In this document: piece by piece, positions 19,809 to 31,700 of the stretch | How positions within the stretch are numbered: the first letter of the stretch is position 1 | Layout of the letters: each line of letters opens with the position of its first letter | The notes under the pieces: model-generated | Databases searched by the model: none | Told to the model about the DNA's origin: nothing | What the model saw: the letters and a program-made list of their open reading frames with translations, nothing else | NCBI GenBank assembly: GCA_030340625.1 | Contig: JAOPHQ010002276.1 | Location: forward strand, 62,001-126,000 | Length of the DNA stretch: 64,000 nt | Reading direction: 5' to 3' | DNA from: Merluccius polli | Lineage: Eukaryota; Chordata; Actinopteri; Gadiformes; Merlucciidae | Position numbers and translations under genes: made by a program

Positions 19809-22416
19809 TCACCTACTCCCATAGATGTACTGATGGAATTTCTCGCACCCAAATACAGCACCCAGGGTCTCCTCAATTTGTGCATAACTAGTCTCTGCGG
19901 AGGACATTGTGCAAGAAGCATATGCCACAGGAAACCAGTCACCATCATGTTGCTGTAGTAATACAGCTACTAGTCCATCCTTCGATGCATCCGTGGACAC
20001 CTTCACTGGTTTGCTGGGGTCATAAAACTTGAGTACTGGCTCTTTTACAAAGCTACTTTTCAGCCATTTCCATTCATGCACATACTTGTGTGACCACTGT
20101 CATTCTGTCTTTCCTTCCAACAGACTTCTGAGTGCCTTAGTGTTTGCTGACAAGTTTGGAATAAACCTGCCCATATAGTTGACTAAGCCTAATGCCCTCT
20201 GCAGTTCAGTCTTGTTTGTTGGTTGTGGCATCTCCTCCACCACCCTTGTTTTGTCAGGGTCGGGCTGAACACCCTTTCCTGACAACTTGTCACCCAGGTA
20301 TGTCAGCTCCCTCACTCCAAACTCAGACTTCTTCTTGTTCAGTTTGAGCCCTGATTTCTGTACCTTTTCCAATACTTCCCTCAGCCGGGAGCTGTGGTCA
20401 CTCTGGGAGCTGCCCCATACTATCACATCGTCTAAGAACACCCCCACTCCTTCCATGCCTTCAAAGATCTGGGAAACAGTCCTGTGGAATACCTCCAGAG
20501 CTGAGCAGATTCCGAAAGGTAGTCTTAGGAAACCTAAGTACCTTCCGAAGGGGGTATTGAAAGTAGAGTTTTGTGCTCTCCTCCTCCAGTTCTATGTGAT
20601 AGAATGCAGATGAGGCATCTAGTTTGGAGAAATAACTTGCACCTGCCATGTACCCTAGGATGTCAGCTTTAGTGGGCAACTTGAAATGTTCTCCTTTAAT
20701 CCATTTATTCAGGTCATTTGGTGCCAAACACAGCTGCAGTTTTTTATCTTTCTTTTCATTTATCACTAGTGAGTTGACTAAGGCTGCCCCCTAATGGTCG
20801 ACTAACCATTAGTCAATCGGAAGAGGTTTAGTCGACCTAGTTTCCATTAGTTGCTTAGTCTGCAAAAAGTAAGACTAAAAATGTTTTTAAAAATAAATGA
20901 AAATAAACGCAACAAGCGTTGCAAATGAATACAACATGAAACATCCTGGTCGATTTGCTTTGATCATCTCTTCTTCTTTGTTGAATGAGTGCATTGCTGC
21001 CTCCCGCCACGCATTTTGTCGCCACCAAATGGTATATTTTATATTATTCAAACAGAAATGAAAAGCTAATAGAGATATACTAGAGAGCGTCAAACATCTT
21101 GGTCGATTTAGTTTGCCTGCAACACGGCAAGGAACAAACTCAGTCTGTATGGTTTTGATTTCTTCTACAACAATGTATTTGGTCTTCAAACGGATATGAT
21201 GTATGTGTTTATTTGCATGTAGAGCGGGGAGGTGAGATCCGATCACAAGTGGTCACTGGAGACGCATCCTAACGCCAGGTGTGAACTGACGTACTTAGAG
21301 CTGTCCACTTGTGATCGGATCAACCAAGACGCATGTTAATGGCAGGTGTGAACAGGGTTACACCTTAACCCTAACCCGATGGAGCACCGGACACGAAAAT
21401 ATAAACATTTTTTCCATTTGTTTATGACAAACGTCAAGCTCTATTGCAATTGCTTGCTTTTAAATAAAAATGTGTGCCGTTATAAGGTGAATAAATAAAA
21501 TTAAGATGTTCAATGTCTCCATTCTGGTTGTTCCGACAACATTCAGAACCGCTTGTCCATGCCGTTAATAGTCGGCCCGCTTTGTGCGTGTGCTTTAAAA
21601 ATTCTATATTTTTAAGGCTATTACGGTTTTGTATTATCTGTAAAGTAGCACAATGTTAACAGTGTTTCTTTTATAACACTCTCCCTCACCCTGGAACTCA
21701 AACCATTTTCTGATGCGCCCAAAAAATACATTAAAAGTGTGACAATTAGTCGACTATTGGCTTGAAATGGCGACTAAGAGTCGACTAAGAAAATCTTTGT
21801 CTGGGGCAGCCTAGAGTTGACCCACTCTGTTGGTTCCTCGATTCTTCTCACAATTCCCAGTTCTGTCAGCCTGTCCAGTTCGTTTTTTAATCTGTCCCAC
21901 AATGCAAATGGCACTTTTCTGGCTGGGTGAATGACAGGTTCTGAATTTTCTTTGAGCTGTATCTTGTGTTTACCTGACAGCTTCCCTATGCCTTCAAACA
22001 CTTCTGGGAACTCTGTTGTGATCTCATTGTGCAGCTGAATCCAGCCCCTTGACTCGGTGGCTAGCTGCACTGCTTCCCTGTCAATAACGTGCACTCTCTT
22101 TATCAGGCCCAGCTTCTCACATGCTCGTAATCCCAGAATAGGCTGTCTTTCCTCCTTTACTATAGAAAACAGTGCATGGACTGTCTTCTCTGCATTTCAA
22201 TGTCAGTCTGCACTTACCTTTAGTGGGGATTGGCTCATCATTGCAGTCGTACAGATTCTGCTTCTTATGAGAGATTTTCGGTTTCATCTGTAGTTTAAGG
22301 AACTCTTTCCATGGCAGGATGTTCGCCTGGGCTCCTGTATTCATTTTCAGTGCCACGGTTGTGCCATTAAAATCCAGATGTATAATCCATTCCTCATCAC
22401 AGGTTTTATCCTTCAC
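19809..22416 (-). pseudogene. Decayed Ty3/gypsy pol (protease-RT-RNase H), split by a DNA transposon
   Basis: Right to left: protease-like frame 22416-22117 (NTGAQANILPW), start of RT 22094-21820 (EPVIHPARKVPF, ELGIVRRIEEPTEWV), then a hAT-type insertion 20779-21813. After it come RT continuation 20766-20461 (KLDASSAFYHIEL), RT palm with FLDDV and TYLGDKLS in 20456-20100, and the RNase H start 20081-19809 (VSTDASKDGLVAVLLQQ). There are several frame changes. The insertion lies between the codons for EWVNS and LVI, so the host frame can be read across it. A dead copy. Confidence 0.85.
20779..21813. mobile_element. hAT-type non-autonomous DNA transposon
   Basis: The ends are imperfect inverted repeats (TAAGGCTGCCCC at left, GGGGCAGCCTA at right) with internal TAGTCGAC motifs near both ends. 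It is flanked by a perfect 8-bp target duplication GAGTTGAC at 20771-20778 and 21814-21821. No transposase frame is inside. It interrupts the gypsy RT, so it is younger than that copy. Confidence 0.85.
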
Positions 22417-22941
22417 TTCTCCTATGTAGAAACGCTGATCCTCTTTGTGACAAAGTGGGTGAGAACTCTCCTTTACTCACCTCTTGTCCCTTACATGGTC
22501 ATCTTACACATTACACCATATTATTTTCTGCATGGGTTCATGTTGCTATGATTTACCATTGCTTTTGTAACATTGCATCACTTACTATCCCGGGTTTGTT
22601 TGTGTTAGCATTATGTTACATTTCACATCAAAGCACATGATTAGGTTAAAACAAACACACAGCCATGAGGTAGTTTCAGTTACCTTTATTATGTTGCAGG
22701 TTTGAACATTGTTTAAATGATTGTTCTTTGTTCATACTCACCATTGTTTGTTCCTTTGTTCAGACCCACCATGCAGGACTGTTTGGGAGGGGCCGGCCCA
22801 GCATTTCCTGGTTTTTATGGTGGAGGGTTTTCTTTGTGTAGGAATGTTTCTTTTGATGTTTGATGGATGCGAAAGTAATGTGTAAGGATTACTTGCCTCT
22901 TAGGGAATCATTTAATTATGTAAATGAGCTTGTAAATGAGT
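22417..22941. other. No gene seen
   Basis: AT-rich sequence next to the gypsy remnant, possibly its 5' untranslated part or LTR. Nothing firm. Confidence 0.4.
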
Positions 22942-24866
22942 CCAGGGGGGTATTCCAGAAAGCAGGTTATGTGAAAACTCTGAGTTTGTTAACCATGGGA
23001 TGAGGGAAACTCTGAGTTATCCGTTCCAGAAAGAGAGGTAACTTAAACTCTGGGTCTGTTACTGCGGTAACTTAGCCTAGAAATCTAGACACTCCTAGCG
23101 GCAGCAAATTTAATTTGCAGCCAGGGGGTCTAGCCTTTTGTCGTCGTTTTGCGCTGCTGGAAACAGAAAATCTGTCAGGCCAATCACATCGTGAGGGGCG
23201 GAATCGGAAGCTGGGCTACCATGACGACAGAGTTGCGACGGTTCTGTGTTAGAGGTAAACAATGGCTGCTGCTGCTGGCGAACAGCTGTCTTTCGACTCG
23301 GCTTTGGCCGCGACTCTTCAAGACTTGAAGTTAACATTTTCTTTGAGAAAAGAACGGCACTGAAGTCTTTCCTCAAAAAGAAAGATGTATTCTGAGTTTT
23401 GATTAATTACGTAGTCAGAGCCATCGCTCTGACTACATCACCTTCTTCGTTGCTCTGATTGGTTGTAGTGCTATCCTATTGCGTGCAGAGGGAACTTGAA
23501 AGACAACAGTTTATCCCGCCCACACTGCCAATGGAGCAATGCCAGACCCTACATCTTTCTGATGTGGGTCTGGCTTGCCAGGCTAGTGGTAACTTACTCT
23601 GTGAACCTAACCTGCTCCCTGGCAGGTTTACTGATTTACTGGTCACCGCTGCTGATCGCTGCCACTCTAATCAATGAAAGCATTCCCACCGGGCGCGCCG
23701 CGGAACGTCTCAGCAGCGTCCCAGCGCCGCAGCGCTATCATTCCGTAGCATTCTATTGTTGACGCGAGCCGTTGCTGAACCGCGTCAATTTCAACAGAGC
23801 AGACCGACCGGGCAGGAAGTGAAATAGTAAAAGCCATAGAGCATCCGGTCAATTTTCAAAATAAAAACACCCTCCCGATCGAACACGGCCACAAATCGTT
23901 GTCGTTTATAACTGACTTTGTCTATAGGCTACAGCACAACACATTAGGACATAACAACAATAAACAACACTAAACACAATTAAACCAGAAAAAAAAGAAA
24001 ACATTTACTATATAGCCTACCAACTCATGGTAGAAGCACATAAATCTAGGAAAAACAACCAAATCAACAGCAAATCAACTTCTGACAGACAAAGCAACTG
24101 CAAGTCAACTTCGGAAAGGCAAAGTAACCTTTTATTTGTTTGTTCTATTTTGACATCCACAATAATTATCGCGTGGTCTCCTGATTCTCGTGTGGTCTTG
24201 TAGTTGTCGCGTGATCCCGCGAATCCAGCCGCCTCGCAGTGCTACGCTGCCGTTCCGCGCCCGGTGGAAATTGACGCAGGGCAGAGGACGCAGCCGTTCC
24301 GCGGCGCTTATACGTCCCCGGTGGAAATCCGGTGTTATCATTTCCAGAGGAATATATTTTCCAACGTTACCGCTTTTCATCCAACAGTATCATTTATCTC
24401 ACATTCTCTGGCCATATATCACCAACCTCACACACCGCGGACGAGCACTGACATCAGAGCAAACTTTATGCATAGCGCTACGTTTTTTGGATGGAAGGGC
24501 TGTAAGGGACCTAATCACCCGAAATCACTTTTGATTAAAAATAAAATAAAAGATAAATTCACATGTGATTTGGTTCTTCTTTATTCCCTAATAGTACAAA
24601 AGCAACAGTCAGGATTTGTAATATAGTTCTTTTTTTTCTCGGTTGTCATGGTGACTCGTGGTATCGGGGCTCCATTGATGATGGCTTTTTATAGTGGTTG
24701 TGCACGCGCGTAACTCGAGGTTAACATACTCAGAGTTGATTGAACTAACTCAAATCCGCTGTTCTGGAACCGGATACTCAGAGTTTCCCATCTCAGAGTA
24801 AGTCAACTCAGAGTTCAGGGATAGACTCGGAGTTTGTTGAACCTGCTTTCTGGAATACACCCCTGG
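22942..24866. mobile_element. Inverted-repeat DNA transposon, probably with a nested insertion
   Basis: The left end CCAGGGGGGTATTCCAGAAA and the reverse complement of the right end (CCAGGGGTGTATTCCAGAAA) match, and both lead into GCAGGTT and degenerate AACTCTGAGTT motifs for over 100 bases. The type of end (GGTATTCCAGAAAGC) is common in fish. Superfamily is not assigned; no target duplication is clear. The inside has no credible transposase frame. It seems to hold other repeats, for example the stretch near 23540-23630 with GGGTCTGGCTTGCCAGGCTAG. Confidence 0.65.
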
Positions 24867-24871
24867 TATCA

Positions 24872-25012
24872 TGTTTTGAAGCAAGTTCACACACCAAGCT
24901 CAATCATTCAAAATGAGCTTGTCATTCAAAAACTGGTTCTCTTTATTCAGAGAACCAGTTCCTTAAGCACTACCCTGGAGCGCCCACTTCAGGCATTACA
25001 TAGAACGACATA
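24872..25012 (-). repeat. Dispersed LTR-like repeat, copy 2
   Basis: Matches 17616-17732 with a short internal duplication (TCATTCAAAATGAGC). It abuts the right end of the inverted-repeat transposon. Confidence 0.6.
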
Positions 25013-25059
25013 TCAATACACTAGGCTCTGAGGAAACGGAATGCGATCCGGTTTGTCTT

Positions 25060-25493
25060 TGCGACAGCGGCACAAAAATAATACCACTTGGAAACGCTAG
25101 GGTGGGAAAATTTGAAAAGTTGTCTACTTCCACTTTAAAGTAGGCCTAGATGGAGAGTTCAGAGCAAGACTTCTCCTTGAGCGAGGCTTGGTTAGACACA
25201 ATAACATACAGACCAAGATCAAGTGAAAGGTAAAGACAAAGGTTTTATTTCTCTGTAGGGATCCTTTCCATAATGTTGTCAGACACATTGAGCCTGTCAG
25301 TGGCAAAACAAGCACTTTTAGAGGACGTACATTGACGGGGTGCTAATGCCCTGTAGTTCGCTGGCCGTGTCGCGACTGACAGCTGAAGCCCTCTCACTCA
25401 ATACTGGACCAATTGCAAAAATTGTTTTCCGCGTAAGTCACTGAGACCCAAAGATCCAGGTTGAAAAATCCAGAAGTTATCCTTTAAACGATT
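25060..25493. repeat. Dispersed MITE-like repeat ending in TTAA
   Basis: Its right end CCAGGTTGAAAAATCC AGAAGTTATCCT followed by TTAA also occurs at 45719-45750. Inner blocks (GAAAGGTAAAGACAAA; TTTTA(T/C)TTCTCTG) are shared too. The TTAA flank suggests a TTAA-target DNA element. The left boundary is uncertain. Confidence 0.5.
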
Positions 25494-25555
25494 TAAAAGA
25501 TTAAATAATAATGTGCACATCATTTATGATAAGTTCAGTCATTTTTATTAAAATG

Positions 25556-25557
<2 letters not shown>

Positions 25558-25607
<50 letters not shown>
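25558..25607. repeat. (AT)n microsatellite
   Basis: A pure TA dinucleotide run of about 50 bases. An AATAAA on the minus strand at 25544-25549 lies 470 bases after the gfi1-like stop and is a possible polyadenylation signal for that gene. Confidence 0.9.
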
Positions 25608-25610
<3 letters not shown>

Positions 25611-26015
25611 GTAATGATGTTGAGTCATTTTGGTCACAGATGGCTTCTAAATGACAATATTTATAATCTGGGCCCAATGACCCTGAGACACAAATAATAC
25701 TGTAAGGGCAATATCAAAGTTCTATGTTGACTAGTGTGAACTGACCACCATCATTCCAATATTAATAATAATAATTATAATAATAATGATAATAATGTGC
25801 TACAAAGATATGCCCAGCACATAGCATTGGCTTACAGCAGCCTACTATGCTATCCTGGTATGGCTTCAGTTGTCCTTAGAAGCCAGATCCCCTTGACTCC
25901 CAATAAGATTCATTGCATCTTTGCAAAAAGGGGATTATATTACTTGTATGCTAAGACACCTTCCAACCTGGCTGTGCTTCCGTCCACGAGAGTCAGTCAG
26001 TCTGTCAGTCAGTCT

Positions 26016-26191
26016 TCACTTGTAGCATCCGGAGCAGCAATGCTGTCTGAGCGCTAGCTTGGTCTGGAAGCCAAAGCGGCAGCGGGGGCAGTGGTAGGGC
26101 CGCTCCCAGCTGTGTTTGCGACAGTGTGTGATGAGGTTGGAGCTCTGGCTGAACGCCTTGCCACACACACGGCAGACGTGGGGCTTCTCAC
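26016..26191 (-). CDS. gfi1-like coding exon 4 (finger matching ZF5 and a divergent last finger)
   Basis: Acceptor CCTCCAG|G, completes TGEKPHVCRVCGKAF, then HSWERPYHCPRC and a cysteine-rich end; stop TGA at 26018-26016. Confidence 0.92.
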
Positions 26192-28774
26192 CTGGAGGTG
26201 GAGGAGAAGAAACAGTGTTTTGTGTTTAGCTTTGTGGACGGCTGATAGGATAAATCTTTAAACTAAGAGAGTTGTGACACTTTGTTTACTGAACCTTCAT
26301 TTAACCAGATGAGTCTCTTTAACATTTATTTTCCAAGAGCGGCCTGGTTTAGAAAGCAGCATTTAATCCTGTGGAGTCATGCACTGCATCTTAGGTCATC
26401 TGGGATCCAGCAGTCCTGTTTTAGCACAACTTCTGATCCAGCAGTCTTGTTATAGCACAACTTCTGATCCAGCAGTCCTGTTATAGCACAACTTCTGACC
26501 CAGTAGTCCTGTTATAGCACAACTTCTGGGGGGAGCCGTCACAGACTGGGAAACCAAAAACTGAAAGGACGGAGTTACGCCTTGTTTCCTGTTTCGTTAC
26601 AGAGATATTCTACCGAAGAGTAACTAATATACGCGAGTGGATGAAGCTTTCAGAAGTGTATTTCTACAGTGGCCAGTCTACAATGTTGTTGATTTGAAAG
26701 CTTTTAACAGTTTACTACTTCTGGCCGAGTTTGTGTTTGTGTACACACTTTTCTCCGCACAGATCCCTGCTCCAACATGATTGGTCGAAAAACAATATAT
26801 AGAGCGAAAGAAAGTGAAAGCTTCCTTCTGCCCAGATTTGAGGTAGTCTGCTATCAGACTTTAGATATTAATCTAAACTTTCAATGTGAATCTAAAGCCT
26901 GAGACTTTGTGAGACTACATCTCACATAATAAATGAGACTTCAGTATAGAGTCTATGTATAGGTATGCAATACAGCATTTACTGATGGATGCATTCAGTC
27001 TACATTCATACCAGTTCCCAGAGCAGGATGTACAGAAATCATATTTTACATGCTATCTTCATAGATCGGATATAATGTAGCAAAAGTTATACGTAACAGG
27101 GGTCTGGGGGTTGCCCCCCAGAAGTAATTTTTCTGCATTTACACGCCCTCTCAGAGATGTCTTAGCTATTTATTCCAGCAGGCCATGTAAGACAAATTAA
27201 TGAGAAGCAAAATGTCATCTTTGCTTTTTTTCTTTTTCTGTCAATATCCAATGTGATTTCATTTCAATGTGATTTTATCTGTGGAAAATTATACTGTTCA
27301 ATGGATTGGTCATGGCATGTTTACCGCGATGTTGACAAAACTTTCACTCAAACATTTTATTTTAAAAACTGTGGGGGACATGTCCCTGTTGTCACTTGTG
27401 CCCATGAACTCTCCCCAGACCCACCAGTGTGTATAAAGGTGTGTTTCTTCATGTCCGACTTCTGGTGGAAGCGCTTCCCACAGTACTGGCAGGGGTAGGG
27501 CCTGGTGTCCGAGTGGATGAGCAGATGAGTGGACAGAGTAGAAGAACGCTTGAATACCTTTCCGCAAACTGTACAACCAAAGGTTTTCTCCTGCAATACA
27601 GACATGATGGATTAGGAGGATCTTATATGATTAAAACAACGTTTTTCTCTTATTTCATGTGCAAGGTATATCAGAAATAGGGAGTAGATGAAACATTTCT
27701 ACAAATAGTTTTGAGGATTTGAGGAAATAAATTATTTGTAAATGAAATAGCAAATGAAAATAATTTCCTTTGCCTCCAATCAGCAGAAAGAATGAAACAT
27801 GTATAGATATGCGACACGAATATAGACAGTAATGTAAGATTCCTGTCTGATCTATCTTACAAAGTGGCTCTTCCCAAATCAATTACTGTTGACTGGAGTG
27901 GGGTGGTTTCTCAAGCTAAGTTTAGCAATGTTTTTTTTTTACCACAAAACAAGTAGTGCTTGTGATATGCTTGGCTCACTTCTACACACTCTGCCTTTTC
28001 CTTTCCACCTGTTTGCCCTGACTTTACGTTTCATCTGAGTAAGTGAAACATCTAGTAGGCATGTTGTGTCTGAGTAAAGCTAAATATATGCCTTTCCTTG
28101 AATGCTTAAATCGAGTGCATATTTATATTCAGTTCTGAAGGTCAATATCCTGTCCAGAACATTTGACTGAGACATACCATTGGCATGAGCGGTGGTAATC
28201 TGTTTCTCCCAACAGAAGTGGAAACATATTTACTGTCTGGACTGCTGGTGTCAGTATCTTCACAATCTAAAACAAAGACACAGGTAAAGTTCACCAGATA
28301 CGGTCATTCAACCAAAAACAACTAGAAACAATATATATTATTATATTACATTATATTTGTCAGAAATGTTGTAGGTCACGACGAAGCCAATGCTCCCCAG
28401 TTGTCTAGTTACAAACAAACACTATATAACTAACTTGACTAATTGAATAACTAACCAACAAACTAATTAACTAATCAATATACAATGCACAATCTAATCA
28501 AATCCAAAACAATCAATATAAAATGCTCTCTCTTACTGGATGTCTTGGAGCCGAGTGGCTGAAAGGCAGCGATGGGCTTTGGCAGAAATGAGGAGCAAAT
28601 CACTGTGTGATTACTATGTATTGTTGTTGAGGAGTTCTCCAAGGAACTATCCCAGGGCCCACTTTCTGCCCTGAGTTCACAGAGTCTTATCATAGCAGTG
28701 CTTTGGCCAGAGTGGCTCAATGTTGGCCGTTGGTGCGTCAGGTCCCTTCGCTTCACCAGGAAAGAACGAGGCAT
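26016..28774 (-). CDS. GFI1-family SNAG zinc-finger repressor, 4 coding exons, reduced finger set
   Basis: Coding exons 28774-28537, 28266-28178, 27590-27425 and 26191-26016 join in phase to 669 nt (222 residues). The start gives MPRSFLVKRR, the SNAG peptide that in GFI1/GFI1B recruits KDM1A-CoREST for gene repression. After a 100-residue poorly conserved linker come four C2H2 fingers. The first three match GFI1 fingers 3, 4 and 5 nearly residue for residue (CTVCGKVFKRSSTLSTHLL; CQYCGKRFHQKSDMKKH; CRVCGKAFSQSSNLITH), the fingers that contact DNA in the family. GFI1 fingers 1 and 2 are absent: exon 2 ends and exon 3 starts in phase 0, and no finger sequence was found in the intervening 587 bases. 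The last finger (CPRCRFGFQTKLALRQH, then CCSGC) differs strongly from GFI1 finger 6 and lacks the normal final His spacing. The gene lies downstream of evi5l on the same strand, as GFI1 lies next to EVI5 in mammals. An untranslated 5' exon is likely. Expression cannot be judged here. Confidence 0.88.
26408..26528. repeat. 36-bp tandem repeat, about 3.5 copies, in gfi1-like intron 3
   Basis: The unit TATAGCACAACTTCTGATCC plus AGCAGTCCTGT repeats head to tail with few changes. Confidence 0.85.
27425..27590 (-). CDS. gfi1-like coding exon 3 (fingers matching GFI1 ZF3-4)
   Basis: Acceptor TATTGCAG|GAG, 166 nt, two full C2H2 fingers with the HSDTRPYPC linker of GFI1. Donor ACTG|GTGGGT splits the Gly codon of the TGEKP linker. 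Confidence 0.95.
28178..28266 (-). CDS. gfi1-like coding exon 2 (linker)
   Basis: Acceptor TTTTAG, 89 nt, encodes an acidic then basic linker (CEDTDTSSPDSK...). Donor ATG|GTATGTC, ends in phase 0. Confidence 0.8.
28537..28774 (-). CDS. gfi1-like coding exon 1 (SNAG)
   Basis: Starts at ATG 28774-28772 (MPRSFLVK) and ends ACATCCA|GTAAGAG. It leaves one base that joins the next exon to form an Asn codon. A possible upstream acceptor (GTCAGCCAG) lies 4 bases before the ATG. Confidence 0.9.
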
Positions 28775-31700
28775 ACTTCTGGCTGACAGCAATGTACCTA
28801 CTGATGTGATGTTGTAGACAGAGACAGTGGCCATAACAAATAAGATTTTTTTTAGACTGATTGATAATGCTAAAAAAGGGAAAGATAACAAAATGAATAA
28901 AAGTAACAACTTTGTATGAATGCTTCTGTATTAAATATTTCAATAGATAAATAGTATGCATACACTTACCAAACTGTATTTTTTTCAAGCCTATGGGAAA
29001 ATCACATCAGCAAAAGAATTTCACCATATTTTCTGAACTTGAATTGCAACACCTCACTCTGAAGAGAAACGTAAGGTCAAGAGTCAAAAACAAAAAGAAA
29101 CTCAAAAAAAATCTATCCCATCACCGTTCCGAGGCTGGTTTACTGTTCAGACGAACGCTGAATGTAAACCACAATAATGACGAGAACCAGGAAGTGTAAA
29201 GCTCAGCTCTAGGACCATAGCGCTTCCTCAATACAACTGTTCTGCTGCAACAACACACCAGAGTCCCTAAAAGTAGTCCCTAAGTAACAATTGTTAGCAT
29301 TAAGAAATAAAACCATTAACAAAAAAAATTAAAGATAACAATTTGGCATTTATATGCTAGAACAAATTGATCAGCATTGATCGATGAGCAGCCTTTGTGA
29401 AGAATCATTAGGGGGTTGGTCTGTGTAGTGTGCCAGGTGGGTGTGTGTGTGTGTGTGTGGGTGCTCATGTTGACAGACTGTGTTGACACATTTGTGGATT
29501 ACCAAACAGTCAAGAAGAAGTTTCAAGGAAACAGAACGATGAAAGGGAAATACACCCCATTTCTATATATGAAATGATATTCGAGTCCAATTACTCAGAG
29601 CAGCTATATTAAACCACAGATACAATACAACCCCCTCGTTGTGAGTCATTCAAGGTCTGAGACATCACATCACATTTTGACGATAATTCAACATTGTTGT
29701 TACAGAGAAGTGGGGGAATAGAAGACATGGTCCTTGGTATTGTCTCAGACCAGTTCATCGTGCCTTAAGCTCTTTAACTGACTTGTAGTCAGCTCACAGG
29801 GGGGGGTTGGCTTGGCTCAATATTTCTGTTCCATTACAATTCCTTATTAGAAACCCAACGCCTCCCCTTTTCAAGAGCAGGCAAGGAGGAGTGGACGTGG
29901 GTCCGATATCTGTGTTTGGTTGATCCTTTCAGACCGAGAGCAAATGCAAGTGTTTCCCACACCACTGCTTGGCTGGGAAAGGGGTGACAGGGGTGTTAAG
30001 ATGTTATGGTGTACTTTACTGTGGGGACAATGCTTGATGGCCCTTAGAACCCAAAAATGGATGGCCCCAAACAAATAGAAACAACACAACTCTCAGATGC
30101 ATGGCCTCTGCAAATGTGCAGTGTTAAAGTTTATTTTGTATCATGAAGGGGATACAGAACACTGAAAGGTAATTCCACTCCATCATTTGTTATTTGTATC
30201 GCCTTCACTGTCAGTTAATATATACTGGACAACAACATCTGCAGATCTGTAAGCGAGTTGACAATGTTCTTGAAACATGGTGGATGTCGAATGTCTGTGT
30301 CATGTAGTGCATAACATCACTGTACCAATCTAACATTCTTTGTTTTGTTTTGACCGCTTTAAACCTACAATCCATGATTAATGCATGGACATGAATTATG
30401 TCTTAAGCCTGTTGTTATTTTGGTTTTGGTCAAGTGAGACAAATTGGTGGCTGGACTAATACTGTTAATACTTAAAATCCTCATAGATGCTGTTGGCGTG
30501 TGTGCAAAGTCAGATGTGGTGTTTTGCACCATGCCTGCACTGATTAACAATACAATAGGTGCAAAGTGACCTAATTAATTCACCTTTTTTCATAGTCTAC
30601 AGAAAAAAAAGTATACTTAATGGTCCATAATAGTCCTCTACATCCTGTTGCTGCATTACTTGATGTAACCATGGCGATGGCGACAAGATTGTAGATTGAG
30701 ACTCAACATAACTTTCAGAAAGAACAGTATTACCAGTAGTAAGCATTTCAGTTTGCAGAAGACTATCTACAATCCTTTGAAACATTCGACTGCAGGCCCC
30801 CCATCTCCCATTACAACTCTGGTCCATTGATAACACCGGCAATGATGTCAAACATTTGAGAGTACATTGAGGTAAAGGGTGAGCAACTGAATGTGTACAC
30901 TTATAGCTGCATTCTGGAACAGAATGCGTTTGTCCAGAAATCTGATCTGCACATGTGTTTAGGACAGAGTTGACATAGACATTTCATCAGAAAAAAACAG
31001 TAATGAGAAAAAAAATTAGTTTAAATTTACAAATGTCAACTTGCTTGAGTTGCAGTTTCTCCAGGTGTTGTGTTTTGCTTCTTGTAAAGAGCACCATGAC
31101 TGTTCGGCAGTAGCACACGTGTCTACATAAGAGCTGATCCCAGCCTTTCGGCAAAATAATACATTGAACTGAAAACAAAAAGGATACAACTCAATATTTG
31201 ATCAAAAATCAACATGAATCGGAATTTAATTTTCACAAAATCTTAACACCTTTGTTCAGATTCAATTAAGCTTGCATTTAAGCAGAGAGACTAGACAAAC
31301 CTCAGACTTTCGAATACAATATACTAACCATTTAGCGACTGTATTAAAATCAATAAATATAGGTAATAAAATGTAGGTTTCTATCTGATAATAAAACACA
31401 AAAAGAGTTTTTTGATATTGCATTGAGGTGTGGGTGACCAATAGATAGTTGTTATGTGTAATCCCAAAAGCCAACATCCTCTTAAGCATAGTGGTGGCAT
31501 TACTGGAAGAATCCAGTTTCCTTATTTCTCTCCAGTATTGTGTACTTCTCTAAACCGCGACCAAAGTCAGTTACAGACCTGTCATTTAATGGCTTCCGGG
31601 TGCAGATTTTGCAACATTTTTTTTGCCTGTAATTAATCATGATAACGTTTACTTTTTAACGCGCTCATCCAGACAAAGCCTCTGCCTTTTTCAGAGTTTG

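Noticed and set aside
23110..23376. 88-residue minus-strand frame inside the inverted-repeat transposon
   Set aside because: No domain or coding pattern seen, and it lies in a region of nested non-coding repeats.
27655..28177. Searched for GFI1 fingers 1-2 in the gfi1-like intron
   Set aside because: No CxxC...HxxxH pattern in any minus-strand frame; sequence is AT-rich with stops.
28993..29199. 68-residue lysine-rich plus-strand frame upstream of gfi1-like
   Set aside because: AT-rich and low complexity, no homology recognised; likely chance.
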